This document shows, one piece after another, positions 6,757-15,345 of a stretch of 22,462 bases of DNA (the first letter of the stretch is position 1; every line of letters starts with the position of its first letter). The stretch is from T1Sed10-7 sp041685505 (GTDB lineage Bacteria > Actinomycetota > Nitriliruptoria > Nitriliruptorales > Nitriliruptoraceae). A model generated the notes under the pieces. That model made no database searches and was not told the DNA's origin. It worked only from the letters and a program-made list of their open reading frames with translations. The position numbers were made by a program, and so were the translations under genes. Location: NCBI GenBank assembly GCA_041685505.1, contig JAWLFQ010000038.1, positions 1 through 22,462 on the forward strand, given 5' to 3'.

Positions 6757-7641
6757 ATGCGCATGCGCACCCGATCCACGACCGATCGACGGGGGCGCGT
6801 CACGCGCCCGCAGGCCAGGCGCTCGCCCCTGCGGCGCGCCCTGGCGCTCCTCGGCGTCTCGGCGGTGGTGCTCACCGCCTGCACCGCCAGCGAGGAGCCG
6901 GAGGACGACGCCGTGCCCCCCGCGCCCTCCGACACCGAGGCCCTCGACCAGGAGGCCACCGGCAACGCCACCCCGCGAGGCGATGCCGTCACCGTGGTCG
7001 GTCACGGAGAGGCCCGCGGGGAACCCGACGTCGTCGTCGCCACCGTGGGGGTCGAGGTGTCGGCCGACTCGGCCGAGCGGGCGCTGGACACCGCCAGTAC
7101 GCGGACCTCGGAGGTGATCGATGCCCTCCGGGACGCCGGCGTGGCGCAGGAGGACATCCGAACCGAGGACATCTCGCTGCGCGAGGAGCGCGACCGCCCA
7201 CCGCGCCGGGCGCCGGAAGGCGAACAGCCGGGCGAGGAACGCACCGACGAGCCGGCCCCCGAACCGGAGATCGTCGCGCAGAACGTGCTCGAGGTGCGCA
7301 TCCGCGACGTCGAGGACGCGGGTGCGGTCCTCTCGCAGGTCAGCGAGGCGGCCGGCGAACTCGCGCGCATCCGAGGCATCCGCTTCGAGGTGTCCGACCC
7401 CGAACCGCTGCTCGAGACCGCCCGTGAGGAGGCCTTCGCCGACGCGCGCACCCGTGCGGAGCAGTACGCACAGCTCGCCGACCGCGAACTCGGTGCCCTG
7501 CTCTCGATCCGCGAGCACGGTGCTGCACCGGGACCGGTGGGTGCACCGCGGCCCGAACAGGCTGAGGACGCGGACGTCCCGGTGGAGCCCGGGACCCAGG
7601 CGGTGAACGCGCGGATCACCGCCGTGTGGTCGCTGGGCTGA
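6757..7641 (+). CDS. SIMPL-domain (DUF541) lipoprotein
   Basis: The 294-residue product has a basic, arginine-rich n-region, a hydrophobic stretch at about 28-40 and a lipobox LTAC ending at Cys42, so it should be lipid-anchored outside the membrane. An acidic linker (43-75) follows. The SIMPL domain starts at about 77 (VTVVGHGEARGEPDVVVATVGVE) and includes the segment SADSAERALDTAS and a conserved end (AVNARITAVWSL). Residues about 142-172 form an Arg/Glu/Pro-rich insertion in the middle of the domain. ATG at 6757 or 6763 could be the start; the ribosome site is weak for both. SIMPL proteins are linked to stress and envelope functions, but the biochemical role is unknown. It is divergent from scpA and convergent with the RDD gene. 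Confidence 0.88.
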   Translation: MRMRTRSTTDRRGRVTRPQARRSPLRRALALLGVSAVVLTACTASEEPEDDAVPPAPSDTEALDQEATGNATPRGDAVTVVGHGEARGEPDVVVATVGVEVSADSAERALDTASTRTSEVIDALRDAGVAQEDIRTEDISLREERDRPPRRAPEGEQPGEERTDEPAPEPEIVAQNVLEVRIRDVEDAGAVLSQVSEAAGELARIRGIRFEVSDPEPLLETAREEAFADARTRAEQYAQLADRELGALLSIREHGAAPGPVGAPRPEQAEDADVPVEPGTQAVNARITAVWSLG

Positions 7642-7690
7642 CGGACCCTGGACCGAGGCCCGTGAGCGCCCGGGGCTGCGGCGGGGTCCG
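7642..7690. terminator. Possible bidirectional hairpin between SIMPL and RDD genes
   Basis: CGGACCC (7642-7648) and GGGTCCG (7684-7690) are perfect 7-bp complementary arms with a GC-rich 35-nt middle that can fold further. It sits exactly between two convergent genes. There is no T-run, so termination is inferred from position only. Confidence 0.3.
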
Positions 7691-7698
7691 GCGGCGGC

Positions 7699-8622
7699 TC
7701 AGCCGGGCGCCTGGAATCCCGGGCGGGGGTCGCGGGCCGCAGGTGGCGGGGCCGGGACCGGTGGTGGCATCGGCGGCGGTGGTGGGACCGCACGCGCCGG
7801 CGCCGCGGGTTGCCGTACAGCGCCACCGCCGGGCCACGCCCGCGGTGCTGTCGCCGCGCTGCGCTGCTGCACCGCGGCGGCCAGCGCCTGCAGGAAGGTC
7901 GTCTGGTGCATCCCCGCGGGCGGCGGGGGCGCCACCCGGGTGAGCAGCGCCGTGGCCACCTCCGCGGCCAGCTGGTCGTGCTCGCGGGTACGCATGGTCG
8001 AGCGCCGGTTGAGGGTCTCGCGGACCAGCGCGTAGGTCGCGGCGTCGATGCGGCTGACGTCGACCTGGGCCACGTAGGGCTGGACGCCCGGCGGCACCTC
8101 GAAGGTGGCCACCCGCGGCTCGGCGCCGACGCGGCGCTCACGTACCACCAGGGTCCCGGCCGCCAGATCCCCGAGCCGCTGCGCACGCGGGCTGAGGAAG
8201 GAGGACAGGCCCGCCACCAACCCGCTGGTCAGCAGCAGTTCCACGGGTGCGGTCACGGCCCGGATCGTGGCGTGCCGCACGCCGACCGGCGCGCCCTCAA
8301 CGGTCACCACCCGCAGCCCGAGCGCGGCCTTGCCGAGGGTGCGACCACCCCACAGGGTCTCGAAGCCGATCGGGTAGCCGAACTGCCATGCGAAGGCCAG
8401 CAGCAGGGCGATCGACACCCCGAGCCCCCCCTGGAACCACTCCCCGCCGAGCAGCGCGACCTGGATCAGGCTCAACACCAGCGCCACCAGCAGGAACAGC
8501 GCCAGGTCGAGCAGGTAGGCCACGCCGCGTGAGCCGACGGTGGCGACCTCGAGGTCGAGCGCCACGGCATCGGGGGTGACGAACCCGTGCTCGTCCCGGC
8601 GCACGGGCGCGCTGCTGGTCAC
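7699..8622 (-). CDS. RDD family membrane protein
   Basis: The 307-residue product has an RDD domain in the first 160 residues: RGVAYLLDLALFLLVALVLSL carries the Arg and Asp of the family, a second hydrophobic segment follows, and GGRTLGKAALGLRVV is the classic RDD loop. After it come about 100 soluble residues and a proline-rich end (PPPPPMPPPVPAPPP). GTG at 8622 is chosen because GAGG lies upstream at good distance; ATG at 8637 would add five residues but has no visible ribosome site. It lies convergent to the SIMPL gene and divergent from the SpoIIM-like gene. RDD genes often accompany DUF58/MoxR/SpoIIM genes in actinobacteria. Transport has been proposed for some RDD proteins; no substrate can be named here. 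Confidence 0.9.
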   Translation of the reverse strand: MTSSAPVRRDEHGFVTPDAVALDLEVATVGSRGVAYLLDLALFLLVALVLSLIQVALLGGEWFQGGLGVSIALLLAFAWQFGYPIGFETLWGGRTLGKAALGLRVVTVEGAPVGVRHATIRAVTAPVELLLTSGLVAGLSSFLSPRAQRLGDLAAGTLVVRERRVGAEPRVATFEVPPGVQPYVAQVDVSRIDAATYALVRETLNRRSTMRTREHDQLAAEVATALLTRVAPPPPAGMHQTTFLQALAAAVQQRSAATAPRAWPGGGAVRQPAAPARAVPPPPPMPPPVPAPPPAARDPRPGFQAPG

Positions 8623-8646
8623 ATCTCGCCTCACCATCGGGGTGAC

Positions 8647-8660
8647 GCAGCGTACGCTGC
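8647..8660. promoter_or_regulatory. Perfect 14-bp palindrome between divergent RDD and SpoIIM-like genes
   Basis: GCAGCGTACGCTGC reads the same on both strands. Each strand contains TACGCT, which fits the TANNNT -10 pattern (8653-8658 on plus, 8649-8654 on minus), so the two divergent promoters could share this element, or it could be an operator for a dimeric repressor. Confidence 0.45.
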
Positions 8661-8684
8661 CGGTCCGTGCCGTCCAGCCCGCCC

Positions 8685-8688
8685 GAGG
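8685..8688 (+). promoter_or_regulatory. Ribosome binding site deciding the SpoIIM-like start
   Basis: GAGG ends 6 nt before the ATC codon at 8695. No ATG, GTG, TTG or CTG lies in frame at a suitable distance from it, so it points to ATC as the start, or to a G-to-C error in an ATG. Confidence 0.45.
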
Positions 8689-8694
8689 TCCCAG

Positions 8695-9693
8695 ATCACC
8701 ACCACCGTCGACGCCTTCATCGCCGCGCACCAGCCGGGCTGGGCGCGGCTCGATGCGCTGGTCGAGCGGGCGCGCCGCGATCCCCGCAGCCTCTCCCCCA
8801 CCGAGCTCGACGAGTTGGTCGACCTGCACCTGAGGGTGAGCTCTCAGCTGTCGGTCGCACGCACCCACCTCGGTGATGCCGAGCTGACGGCTGCGCTGTC
8901 GCGACGGGTGGCACGCTCCTCCGCGGTGGTCCACGGCACCCGGCCGCGGACCTGGCGTGCGCTGGTCGAGGGCGTCACCCGGACCTTCCCGGCCGCGGTG
9001 TGGCACGCCCGTCTGCCCATCGCCGTGTCGACGCTGGTGTTCGTCGCGAGCTTCGCGGTCATGGCGGTGTGGCTGGCCACCTCCCCCGAGGCCGTGGCCG
9101 CGTCCGGCCCCGAGGAGGTGCGGCGTGCCTACCTCGAGGAGGACTTCGAGGCCTACTACTCCTCCGAACCCGGGACGGCCTTCGCCGCGCGGGTGTTCAC
9201 CAACAACGCGGCCGTGGGGGCGATGGCCTTCGGGATGGGTGTGCTGTGGGGCCTGCCGACGCTCTACGTGCTCATCCTCAACGGGGTCAACGTCGGCCTG
9301 GCGGCCGGGTTGTTCCACGCCGCCGGCGACGCGCTCACCTTCTGGACCCTGATCCTGCCCCACGGGATGCTGGAGCTGACCGCGGTGTTCATCGCCGGCG
9401 GTGCGGGGCTGCGGCTCGGCTGGGCCGCGCTGGCACCCGGCGACCGCACCCGCACGGCCGCGCTGACCGAGGAGGGCCGCCGCGCGGTGGTGATCGTGCT
9501 CGGGCTGGTCCTGGTGTTCCTCGTCGCGGGCCTGCTGGAGGGCTACGTCACCGCCGCGCCGTGGCCGACCTGGGCGCGCGTGGGCACGGGTGCGGCGGTG
9601 TGGGCGGCCTTCGTGCTGTGGATGGTGGTCGCCGGGCGACGCGCGGCGGCGGACGGGCGCACCGGCGCGCTCGGCGAAGGGCCGGGGGGATGA
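8695..9693 (+). CDS. SpoIIM-like (DUF95) multi-pass membrane protein, apparent ATC start
   Basis: The 332-residue product has a soluble helical N-terminal part (VDAFIAAHQPGWARLDALV, then TELDELVDLH) and, from about residue 105, several membrane segments. The DUF95/SpoIIM signature is clear: PTLYVLILNGVNVGL, then FWTLILPHGMLELTAVFIAG and GAGLRLG. Related proteins begin just before the VDAF-like segment. The only ATG upstream in frame (8587) lies 108 bp earlier, inside the divergent RDD gene and upstream of the promoter palindrome, so it is unlikely. ATC at 8695 has GAGG 6 nt upstream and would read M-TTTVDAF. SpoIIM itself acts in engulfment in Bacillus; in actinobacteria the family sits with MoxR/DUF58 genes and its role is unknown. 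It is convergent with DUF58 (10 bp between stops). Confidence 0.88.
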   Translation: MTTTVDAFIAAHQPGWARLDALVERARRDPRSLSPTELDELVDLHLRVSSQLSVARTHLGDAELTAALSRRVARSSAVVHGTRPRTWRALVEGVTRTFPAAVWHARLPIAVSTLVFVASFAVMAVWLATSPEAVAASGPEEVRRAYLEEDFEAYYSSEPGTAFAARVFTNNAAVGAMAFGMGVLWGLPTLYVLILNGVNVGLAAGLFHAAGDALTFWTLILPHGMLELTAVFIAGGAGLRLGWAALAPGDRTRTAALTEEGRRAVVIVLGLVLVFLVAGLLEGYVTAAPWPTWARVGTGAAVWAAFVLWMVVAGRRAAADGRTGALGEGPGG

Positions 9694-9703
9694 CGACCCC
9701 GCC

Positions 9704-11154
9704 TCACCAGCCGCCGCGGACCTTGACGTCGAGGTAGGTGTCGCACAGCCGGGCCGCCAGCTCGCCCGGCGGCGCGTCCACCACCCGCGCCCCCGCCGCA
9801 CGCAGGCGGGTGGCGATGCGCTCGCGCGCGGTGAGGACGTCGCTGGCAGCGGCCGCGGCGTAGGCGTCCTCCACCCCGGCGGGCACCCGGTCGCGCAGCT
9901 CGGTGAGCGCCGGGTCGCGCACGGCCGCGACCACCACGGCGTGCTCGCGGGTCAGCAGCGGCAACGCGGGCAGCAGGGTCTCCTCCACGGCCCCCGGTGC
10001 CAGCTCGGTGAGTACGACCAGCAACGCGCGGCGCCGGAAGCGGGCCAGGGCGGCGGCGAAGGCGGCGCGGTAGCCGGCCTCCCCCAGCTCGGGTTCCAGG
10101 GTGTGCATGGCGCCCGCCAACCGGCGCAGTTGGCCGCTGTCCCGCCGCGGCGCCACCAGGGTGTGCACGCCCGCACCGAAGCCGAGCAGCCCGGTGCGGT
10201 CGCCCAGGTGGGTGGCCACCGTCGCCAGCGCCAGGGTCGCATCCATCGCGTGGTCGAGGCGGGGCACCCCCTCGACCAGCCCGGCGGTGGTCCGGGCCGT
10301 GTCCAGCAGCACCAGCACGGTCTGGTTGCGCTCGGCCCGGAAGGTGCGCACGATCGGGGTGCCGCGCCGGGCCGTCGCCGCCCAGTCGAGGTGGCGGAAC
10401 TCGTCGCCCTCGACGTACTCGCGCAGGAGCTCGAACTCCGTGCCCGTGCCGCGGCCACGCACGGAGCGCACGCCCTGCTCGAGGATGCGGGCGCGCCGCA
10501 CCCGCAGTTCAGCGGCATCACGGGAGCGGAAGCTCGGGTGGACCTCGATGCGTCCGGGCAGCTCGCGGCGGGCCTGCCGGGTGGCGAGCCCGGCCGGCCC
10601 CGCCACCCGCACCGTCACCGCCGCAGGGGTGAAGGTGCCACGCCGGGTCGGTGACAACGTCGAGGTGGCACGGCTGCGGCCGTGCGCAGGCACGCGGGCC
10701 CGGACCCGGCGTGCGGCGGCACCCAGCGAAGGCGCGAGTTCATCGACCACACCCACGCGCAGCCGTCTGCCCGTGGGGTTGTGCAGCCGCCAGGCCACCG
10801 CACCGGTCCGGCCCAGTGGGACGACCGCCGGCAGCTCGCGGGCGACGCCCACCCGCCACGGCGCGGGGGCGAGGAGGGCATCGACGATCCCGGCCAGCAG
10901 CACGACCGCTGCCAGGACCACGGACGCGCCGGGTGGGAGCAGCAGTGCGGCGACGGCGGCGACCATCGTCAGCGCCGCGAGCCGCCCGCTCGGCACCGGG
11001 AGCACACCCGCCCACCAGCTGCGTGACCACCTCGGCGGAGGGGAGGCCGACGCTGGCTGGGCGGTCTCGTCGGTGTCGGCCGGGGGCCCTTCGGGCGCGC
11101 CACCGGGTGCGGCGACCTCCGCGCCGCTGCCGCCGGGTGGGAGGACGTCGCTGC

Positions 11155-11158
<4 letters not shown>
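9704..11158 (-). CDS. DUF58 membrane protein with VWA-like domain
   Basis: The 484-residue product has a proline/acid-rich cytosolic N-terminus, two adjacent membrane segments at about 59-98, a beta-rich region (about 100-205), and the DUF58 signature at 241-272: REYVEGDEFRHLDWAATARR. A VWA-like fold follows, beginning with VLVLLDTART (281-290). The usual MIDAS pattern D-x-S-x-S is D-T-A-R-T here, so metal binding may be altered or lost. The GTG start overlaps the moxR stop as GTGA. MoxR ATPases and DUF58/VWA proteins commonly act as pairs in the assembly or remodelling of other proteins. The stop faces the SpoIIM-like gene 10 bp away. Confidence 0.92.
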
Positions 11159-12170
<1,012 letters not shown>

Positions 12171-12171
<1 letters not shown>

Positions 12172-13346
12172 CAGGACCTCGCAGGATCGGGGGACGTCGC
12201 GGTGTCGGACGGTGGGCGGCGCAGCTCGGCACGCACGCGGGTGCAGGCCTCGGCGACCTCCACCAGGGTCGCGTCGTCCTCGATGCGTCCGGTGCCCAGG
12301 GCCAGTTCGGCGGTATCGGACGGCACGCTGGTGCGCTCGGTGACCGTGCGGATCAGGGTGTGGGGCGGCGTCGCCGGATCGAGACCGAGGGTGCGGACCG
12401 CGCTGCGCCGGGTGGCCCGCCGCAGCCGCTCGCCCCCATCGTGCCGGTCGCCGGCCCGCTGCAGCAGCCCGGCGACCGATCGGGCGAGCTCCGCGCTCGG
12501 CAGCACCGGAGGGAGGCGTTCGTGGACCACCGGCCCGTCGCGCCGACCCTGCCACAGCACGGCCAGGGCGAGCGCCAGCACCACCAGGGCCATGGCGCCC
12601 CACACACGGTCCGGCACCAGCGCCAGGAGGCCGTCCCCCGTCGCGTCCGCGCCCGGATCGCGCGGGACGATGACGAGCCGGTCACCGGGTGCCGGCCCCA
12701 GCAGCGACGCCGCCAGCACGGCGTTGTCGGCCTGGTCGATCAGCGCGTTGGTCAACGGCTCGGCACCACCGAGCACCACCAGCGACCCCTCACCCCGGGC
12801 CTCGACCACCAGCCAGGCCCCCTCGTCGTCGCCGACGGGGAAACAGCGCACGGCGTCCTCCGGGACCTCCAGCCCATCCCAGCCACCCTGGCGCACCTCG
12901 GCGACCTCCGGGAGGAGCGCACACCCGGGTGCGCGCTCGTCGCGGCCCAGGAACCGGTCGCTGCCGAGCGGGCGCAGATCGGTCAGCGACGAGGCGGGAT
13001 CGGCCAGTACCAGGGTCCCGCCCCGTGCGACCCACTCGCCCCAGGACGCACGCGCTGCCGCGTCCAGTCGATCGACGGGCAGCAGTGCCCGCGTGGCGGT
13101 GTCCTCGGGAGGCTCGAGCCTCACCGTCACCTCGACGTCGAGACCTTCCAGGGTCGCCACCAGTGCGCCGAGACCCTGGGGGCCGACACCCCGCGGTTCG
13201 AGGGGCAGCTCGCTGCTCGGCGGCCCCGCCACCAGCACGCCGGCCACCACAGCGGCGATCGCGACGGCGGCCGCCAGCACCCGACGGGTGCGCGAGCCCG
13301 CGCCCGGCGCGCCCGGCGGCTCGGTGGTGGTTCCGGGTGCGGTCAC
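12171..13346 (-). CDS. DUF4350 domain membrane protein
   Basis: The 391-residue product has an N-terminal membrane anchor (about 23-41, VLAAAVAIAAVVAGVLVAG), an extracytoplasmic DUF4350 domain (about 45-240: GLGALVATLEGLDVEVTV, then WVARGGTLVLADP and GSLVVLGGAEPLTNALIDQADNAVL), a second membrane segment (MALVVLALALAVLWQG near 271-286) followed by basic residues, and a soluble C-terminal tail of about 100 residues. The middle resembles a GATase-like fold without a clear catalytic triad. GTG at 13346 overlaps the DUF4129 stop as GTGA; its stop overlaps moxR. DUF4350 proteins are typical neighbours of MoxR and DUF58 in actinobacteria; molecular function is unknown. Confidence 0.9.
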
Positions 13347-13978
13347 GGGCGCGCCCCCACCCCTACCCCGCCGCGCTGGCGGCGGGCGGCGCGCAGCGCG
13401 ACCGCCGCGAGGTCCAGGTCGGCGGTGGCGGCAGGCTGGTCGCCGTACACCACGGCCTCGACCCGGCTGCCGACCCGCGACAGCTCGGAACGGATGTCGG
13501 GGGCACGGGTCGCCAGCTCCGCATCCAGCTCCCGGATCGTGCGTCCCGCGACGTCCTCGACCACGCCCTGCTCGATCAGGGTGACCACCGCCGCGATGTA
13601 GCGGGACCGCAGTGCCTGCTCCAGCTGCCCGTCAGCAGCCAGCCGATCGGCCTCGGCGGCCCACGCGGCTGCCGGGCGTGCCGCGGCCGACGACGGCACC
13701 ACCGCCTCCTGACCACGCCCCAACGTCGCGCCGCGGGTCGCCCGCCACACCACCACCGCCACGACCCCGATGCCGAGGCCCGCGACCAGCCAGGCGACCG
13801 CGGGCACCGTGGCGACGGTGCCGAGCACGGTGCCGAGCAGGTCCCCGAGCGCGTCGAGGAGCTGCTGCAGCGCGCGGCGCAGCGGCCCGGGCGCGCCCGC
13901 ACGGAAGGGCGGTTCGGACACCAGCTCGCGGGCCAGCTGACGGACGGCCTCGGGGTCGTGGACGAGCTCGGTCCTCAC
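13343..13978 (-). CDS. DUF4129 domain membrane protein
   Basis: The 211-residue product has an amphipathic N-terminus, a single membrane segment near 53-76 (VPAVAWLVAGLGIGVVAVVVW) and a cytosolic DUF4129 domain (about 97-190) with the family pattern: LEQALRSRYIAAVVTLIEQG, then GRTIRELDAEL and VEAVVYGDQPA. Such domains occur in transglutaminase-like proteins and in stand-alone proteins beside MoxR/DUF58. GTG at 13978 overlaps the stop of the upstream membrane gene as GTGA; its own stop overlaps DUF4350 as GTGA. Function is unknown; the context suggests one membrane complex. Confidence 0.9.
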   Translation of the reverse strand: MRTELVHDPEAVRQLARELVSEPPFRAGAPGPLRRALQQLLDALGDLLGTVLGTVATVPAVAWLVAGLGIGVVAVVVWRATRGATLGRGQEAVVPSSAAARPAAAWAAEADRLAADGQLEQALRSRYIAAVVTLIEQGVVEDVAGRTIRELDAELATRAPDIRSELSRVGSRVEAVVYGDQPAATADLDLAAVALRAARRQRGGVGVGARP

Positions 13979-15178
13979 GGCCGCTGCCCCGCGGGGCCGC
14001 CGGCTCCTGCACCTGCCGCCGACGCTGCGACCTCCCGCGCCCGCACCCGCAGGTCGAGACCCTCGACCCGCACCCGGACGTCGAGGTAGATCAGCAGCGC
14101 CGCCGCCGCCGTGACGGGCACGCTCAACAGCTGGCCNNNNNNNNNNNNNNNNNNNNNNNNNNNNNNNNNNNNNNNNNNNNNNNNNNNNNNNNNNNNNNNN
14201 NNNNNNNNNNNNNNNNNNNNNNNNNNNNNNNNNNNNCGCCCGCACCCGCAGGTCGAGACCCTCGACCCGCACCCGGACGTCGAGGTAGATCAGCAGCGCC
14301 GCCGCCGCCGTGACGGGCACGCTCAACAGCTGGCCGGCGACCGCCCCGAGGGACTCGACCGCCCACCCGGCCGCGCCCGCCACCTCGGAGATCAGGAGGA
14401 AGGGCAGCTGCACCGCCAGGCGCAACACCCCGACCACGATCCCCAGCAGCAGGCTCAGCCCCACGATGCGCAGCGGCGCGCGGCTGAACACCCACAGGGT
14501 GCGCGACACCGTCGCCAGCGGCCCGGTGCGCTCCACCACCGCGACGGGCACGACCAGCGAGAGCAGCGCGAGGAAGGCGGCGGTGCCGCCCAGCAGCAGC
14601 GGGAGCACCAGCAGCAGCACGATGAGGCCCAGCACCGGGACCAACGCCACCACCACGCTGAGCAGCGTCACGCCGACCAGCACCACCCCACCGAGGATGC
14701 CCAGCAGCAGCGAGGCCACGAGCACGCGCAGCAGGACCGACAGGGCGGTGCGCAACGCGACACCGAGCCCGGCGTCCTCACCCCGGTCCACGGCCAGGAT
14801 CAGGGCGGTGACCGCCGCCGCGGCGATCAGGGACAGGATCGTGCCGAGCAGGCTGCTCGCCACGGTCGTGGTCAGGAGCGCGACCTCGGAGCCCATACCC
14901 GCCGCGGGGTCGAGGTCGACCAGCCCCGTGATCCCCCCACCGACGATCCCGGGGGCGATCCGGTCCAGGAGCAGGTTGGTCACCAGCTGCAACGGTCCCA
15001 TGATGACCAGCACCAGCAGCACCGCGGGACCCAACACCGCCCGGAACAGCCGGTAGGCGCCGTCGAGCACATCCGCCACGGTCAGGCGCCGCAGCGGCAG
15101 CAGGCGCCCGGCGACCGGCGCGGGTGCCACACCGGCGGCGCGGGGCGCCGCCGCAGCGCTGGGGATCGGTTGCGCCAC
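13975..15178 (-). CDS. Multi-pass membrane protein, interrupted by a false assembly gap
   Basis: As drawn, the frame is broken by 100 N (14137-14236). The 99 bases on either side of the N-run are identical, so the two contig ends overlap. Removing 14137-14335 leaves 1005 bp, an exact in-frame ORF of 334 residues ending RP-stop with GTGA overlap to DUF4129. The protein has a cytosolic N-terminus (LRRLTVADVLDGAYRLFR), then about six membrane segments rich in Leu, Val and Gly, and a short basic end (YLDVRVRVEGLDLRVRA). It resembles the glycerophosphoryl diester phosphodiesterase membrane-domain family, which has no phosphodiesterase active site in this part. GTG at 15178 has AGGAG 5 nt upstream. 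It is the first gene of the MoxR operon. Family assignment is tentative; the membrane nature is not. Confidence 0.85.
14038..14136. repeat. 99-bp copy A flanking the N-run
   Basis: Identical base for base to 14237-14335. The length of 99 fits a k-mer overlap of a de Bruijn assembler. It is most likely an assembly artefact, not a biological repeat. Confidence 0.9.
14137..14236. other. Assembly gap of 100 N, probably false
   Basis: Exactly 100 N between identical 99-bp flanks. The true gap length is most likely negative (overlap of 99 bp), since collapsing it restores one open frame. Confidence 0.95.
14237..14335. repeat. 99-bp copy B flanking the N-run
   Basis: Second copy of 14038-14136; see that entry. 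Only one copy is expected in the genome. Confidence 0.9.
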
Positions 15179-15219
15179 CGGTGCTCCTGGAGTGTGGTTA
15201 CGGGGCGGCTGCCCGGGGG

Positions 15220-15236
15220 CGATCCGGTCGGGATCG
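15220..15236. promoter_or_regulatory. Possible operator between membrane operon and histidine kinase
   Basis: CGATCC (15220-15225) and GGATCG (15231-15236) form a perfect 6-bp inverted repeat with a 5-nt spacer in the 167-bp divergent intergenic region, flanked by GGGGGCG on both sides. TAGGGT at 15248-15253 could be a plus-strand -10. No regulator can be named. Confidence 0.25.
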
Positions 15237-15345
15237 GGGGCGCTGGGTAGGGTGCCAGGGGTGCGGGGTCCGGGCGTGGGTCCGGGCCGTCCGGTGCCCC
15301 TCGGGTCACGGACGGTAGCGAGCCCCGGCACGCCAGGAGCGGTCC

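Noticed and set aside
8667..8876. GTG at 8667 as start of the SpoIIM-like protein
   Set aside because: It is in another frame and would need a one-base indel; the ATC at 8695 with a well-placed ribosome site explains the data without a frameshift, though an indel is not excluded.
14038..14335. A biological direct repeat or mobile-element target duplication
   Set aside because: The copies are identical, exactly 99 bp, and abut an N-run of exactly 100, which fits an assembly overlap much better.
13975..14500. Apparent frameshift or pseudogene in the membrane protein gene
   Set aside because: The frame change comes from the 100 N plus a duplicated 99-bp contig end; collapsing them restores one intact frame.
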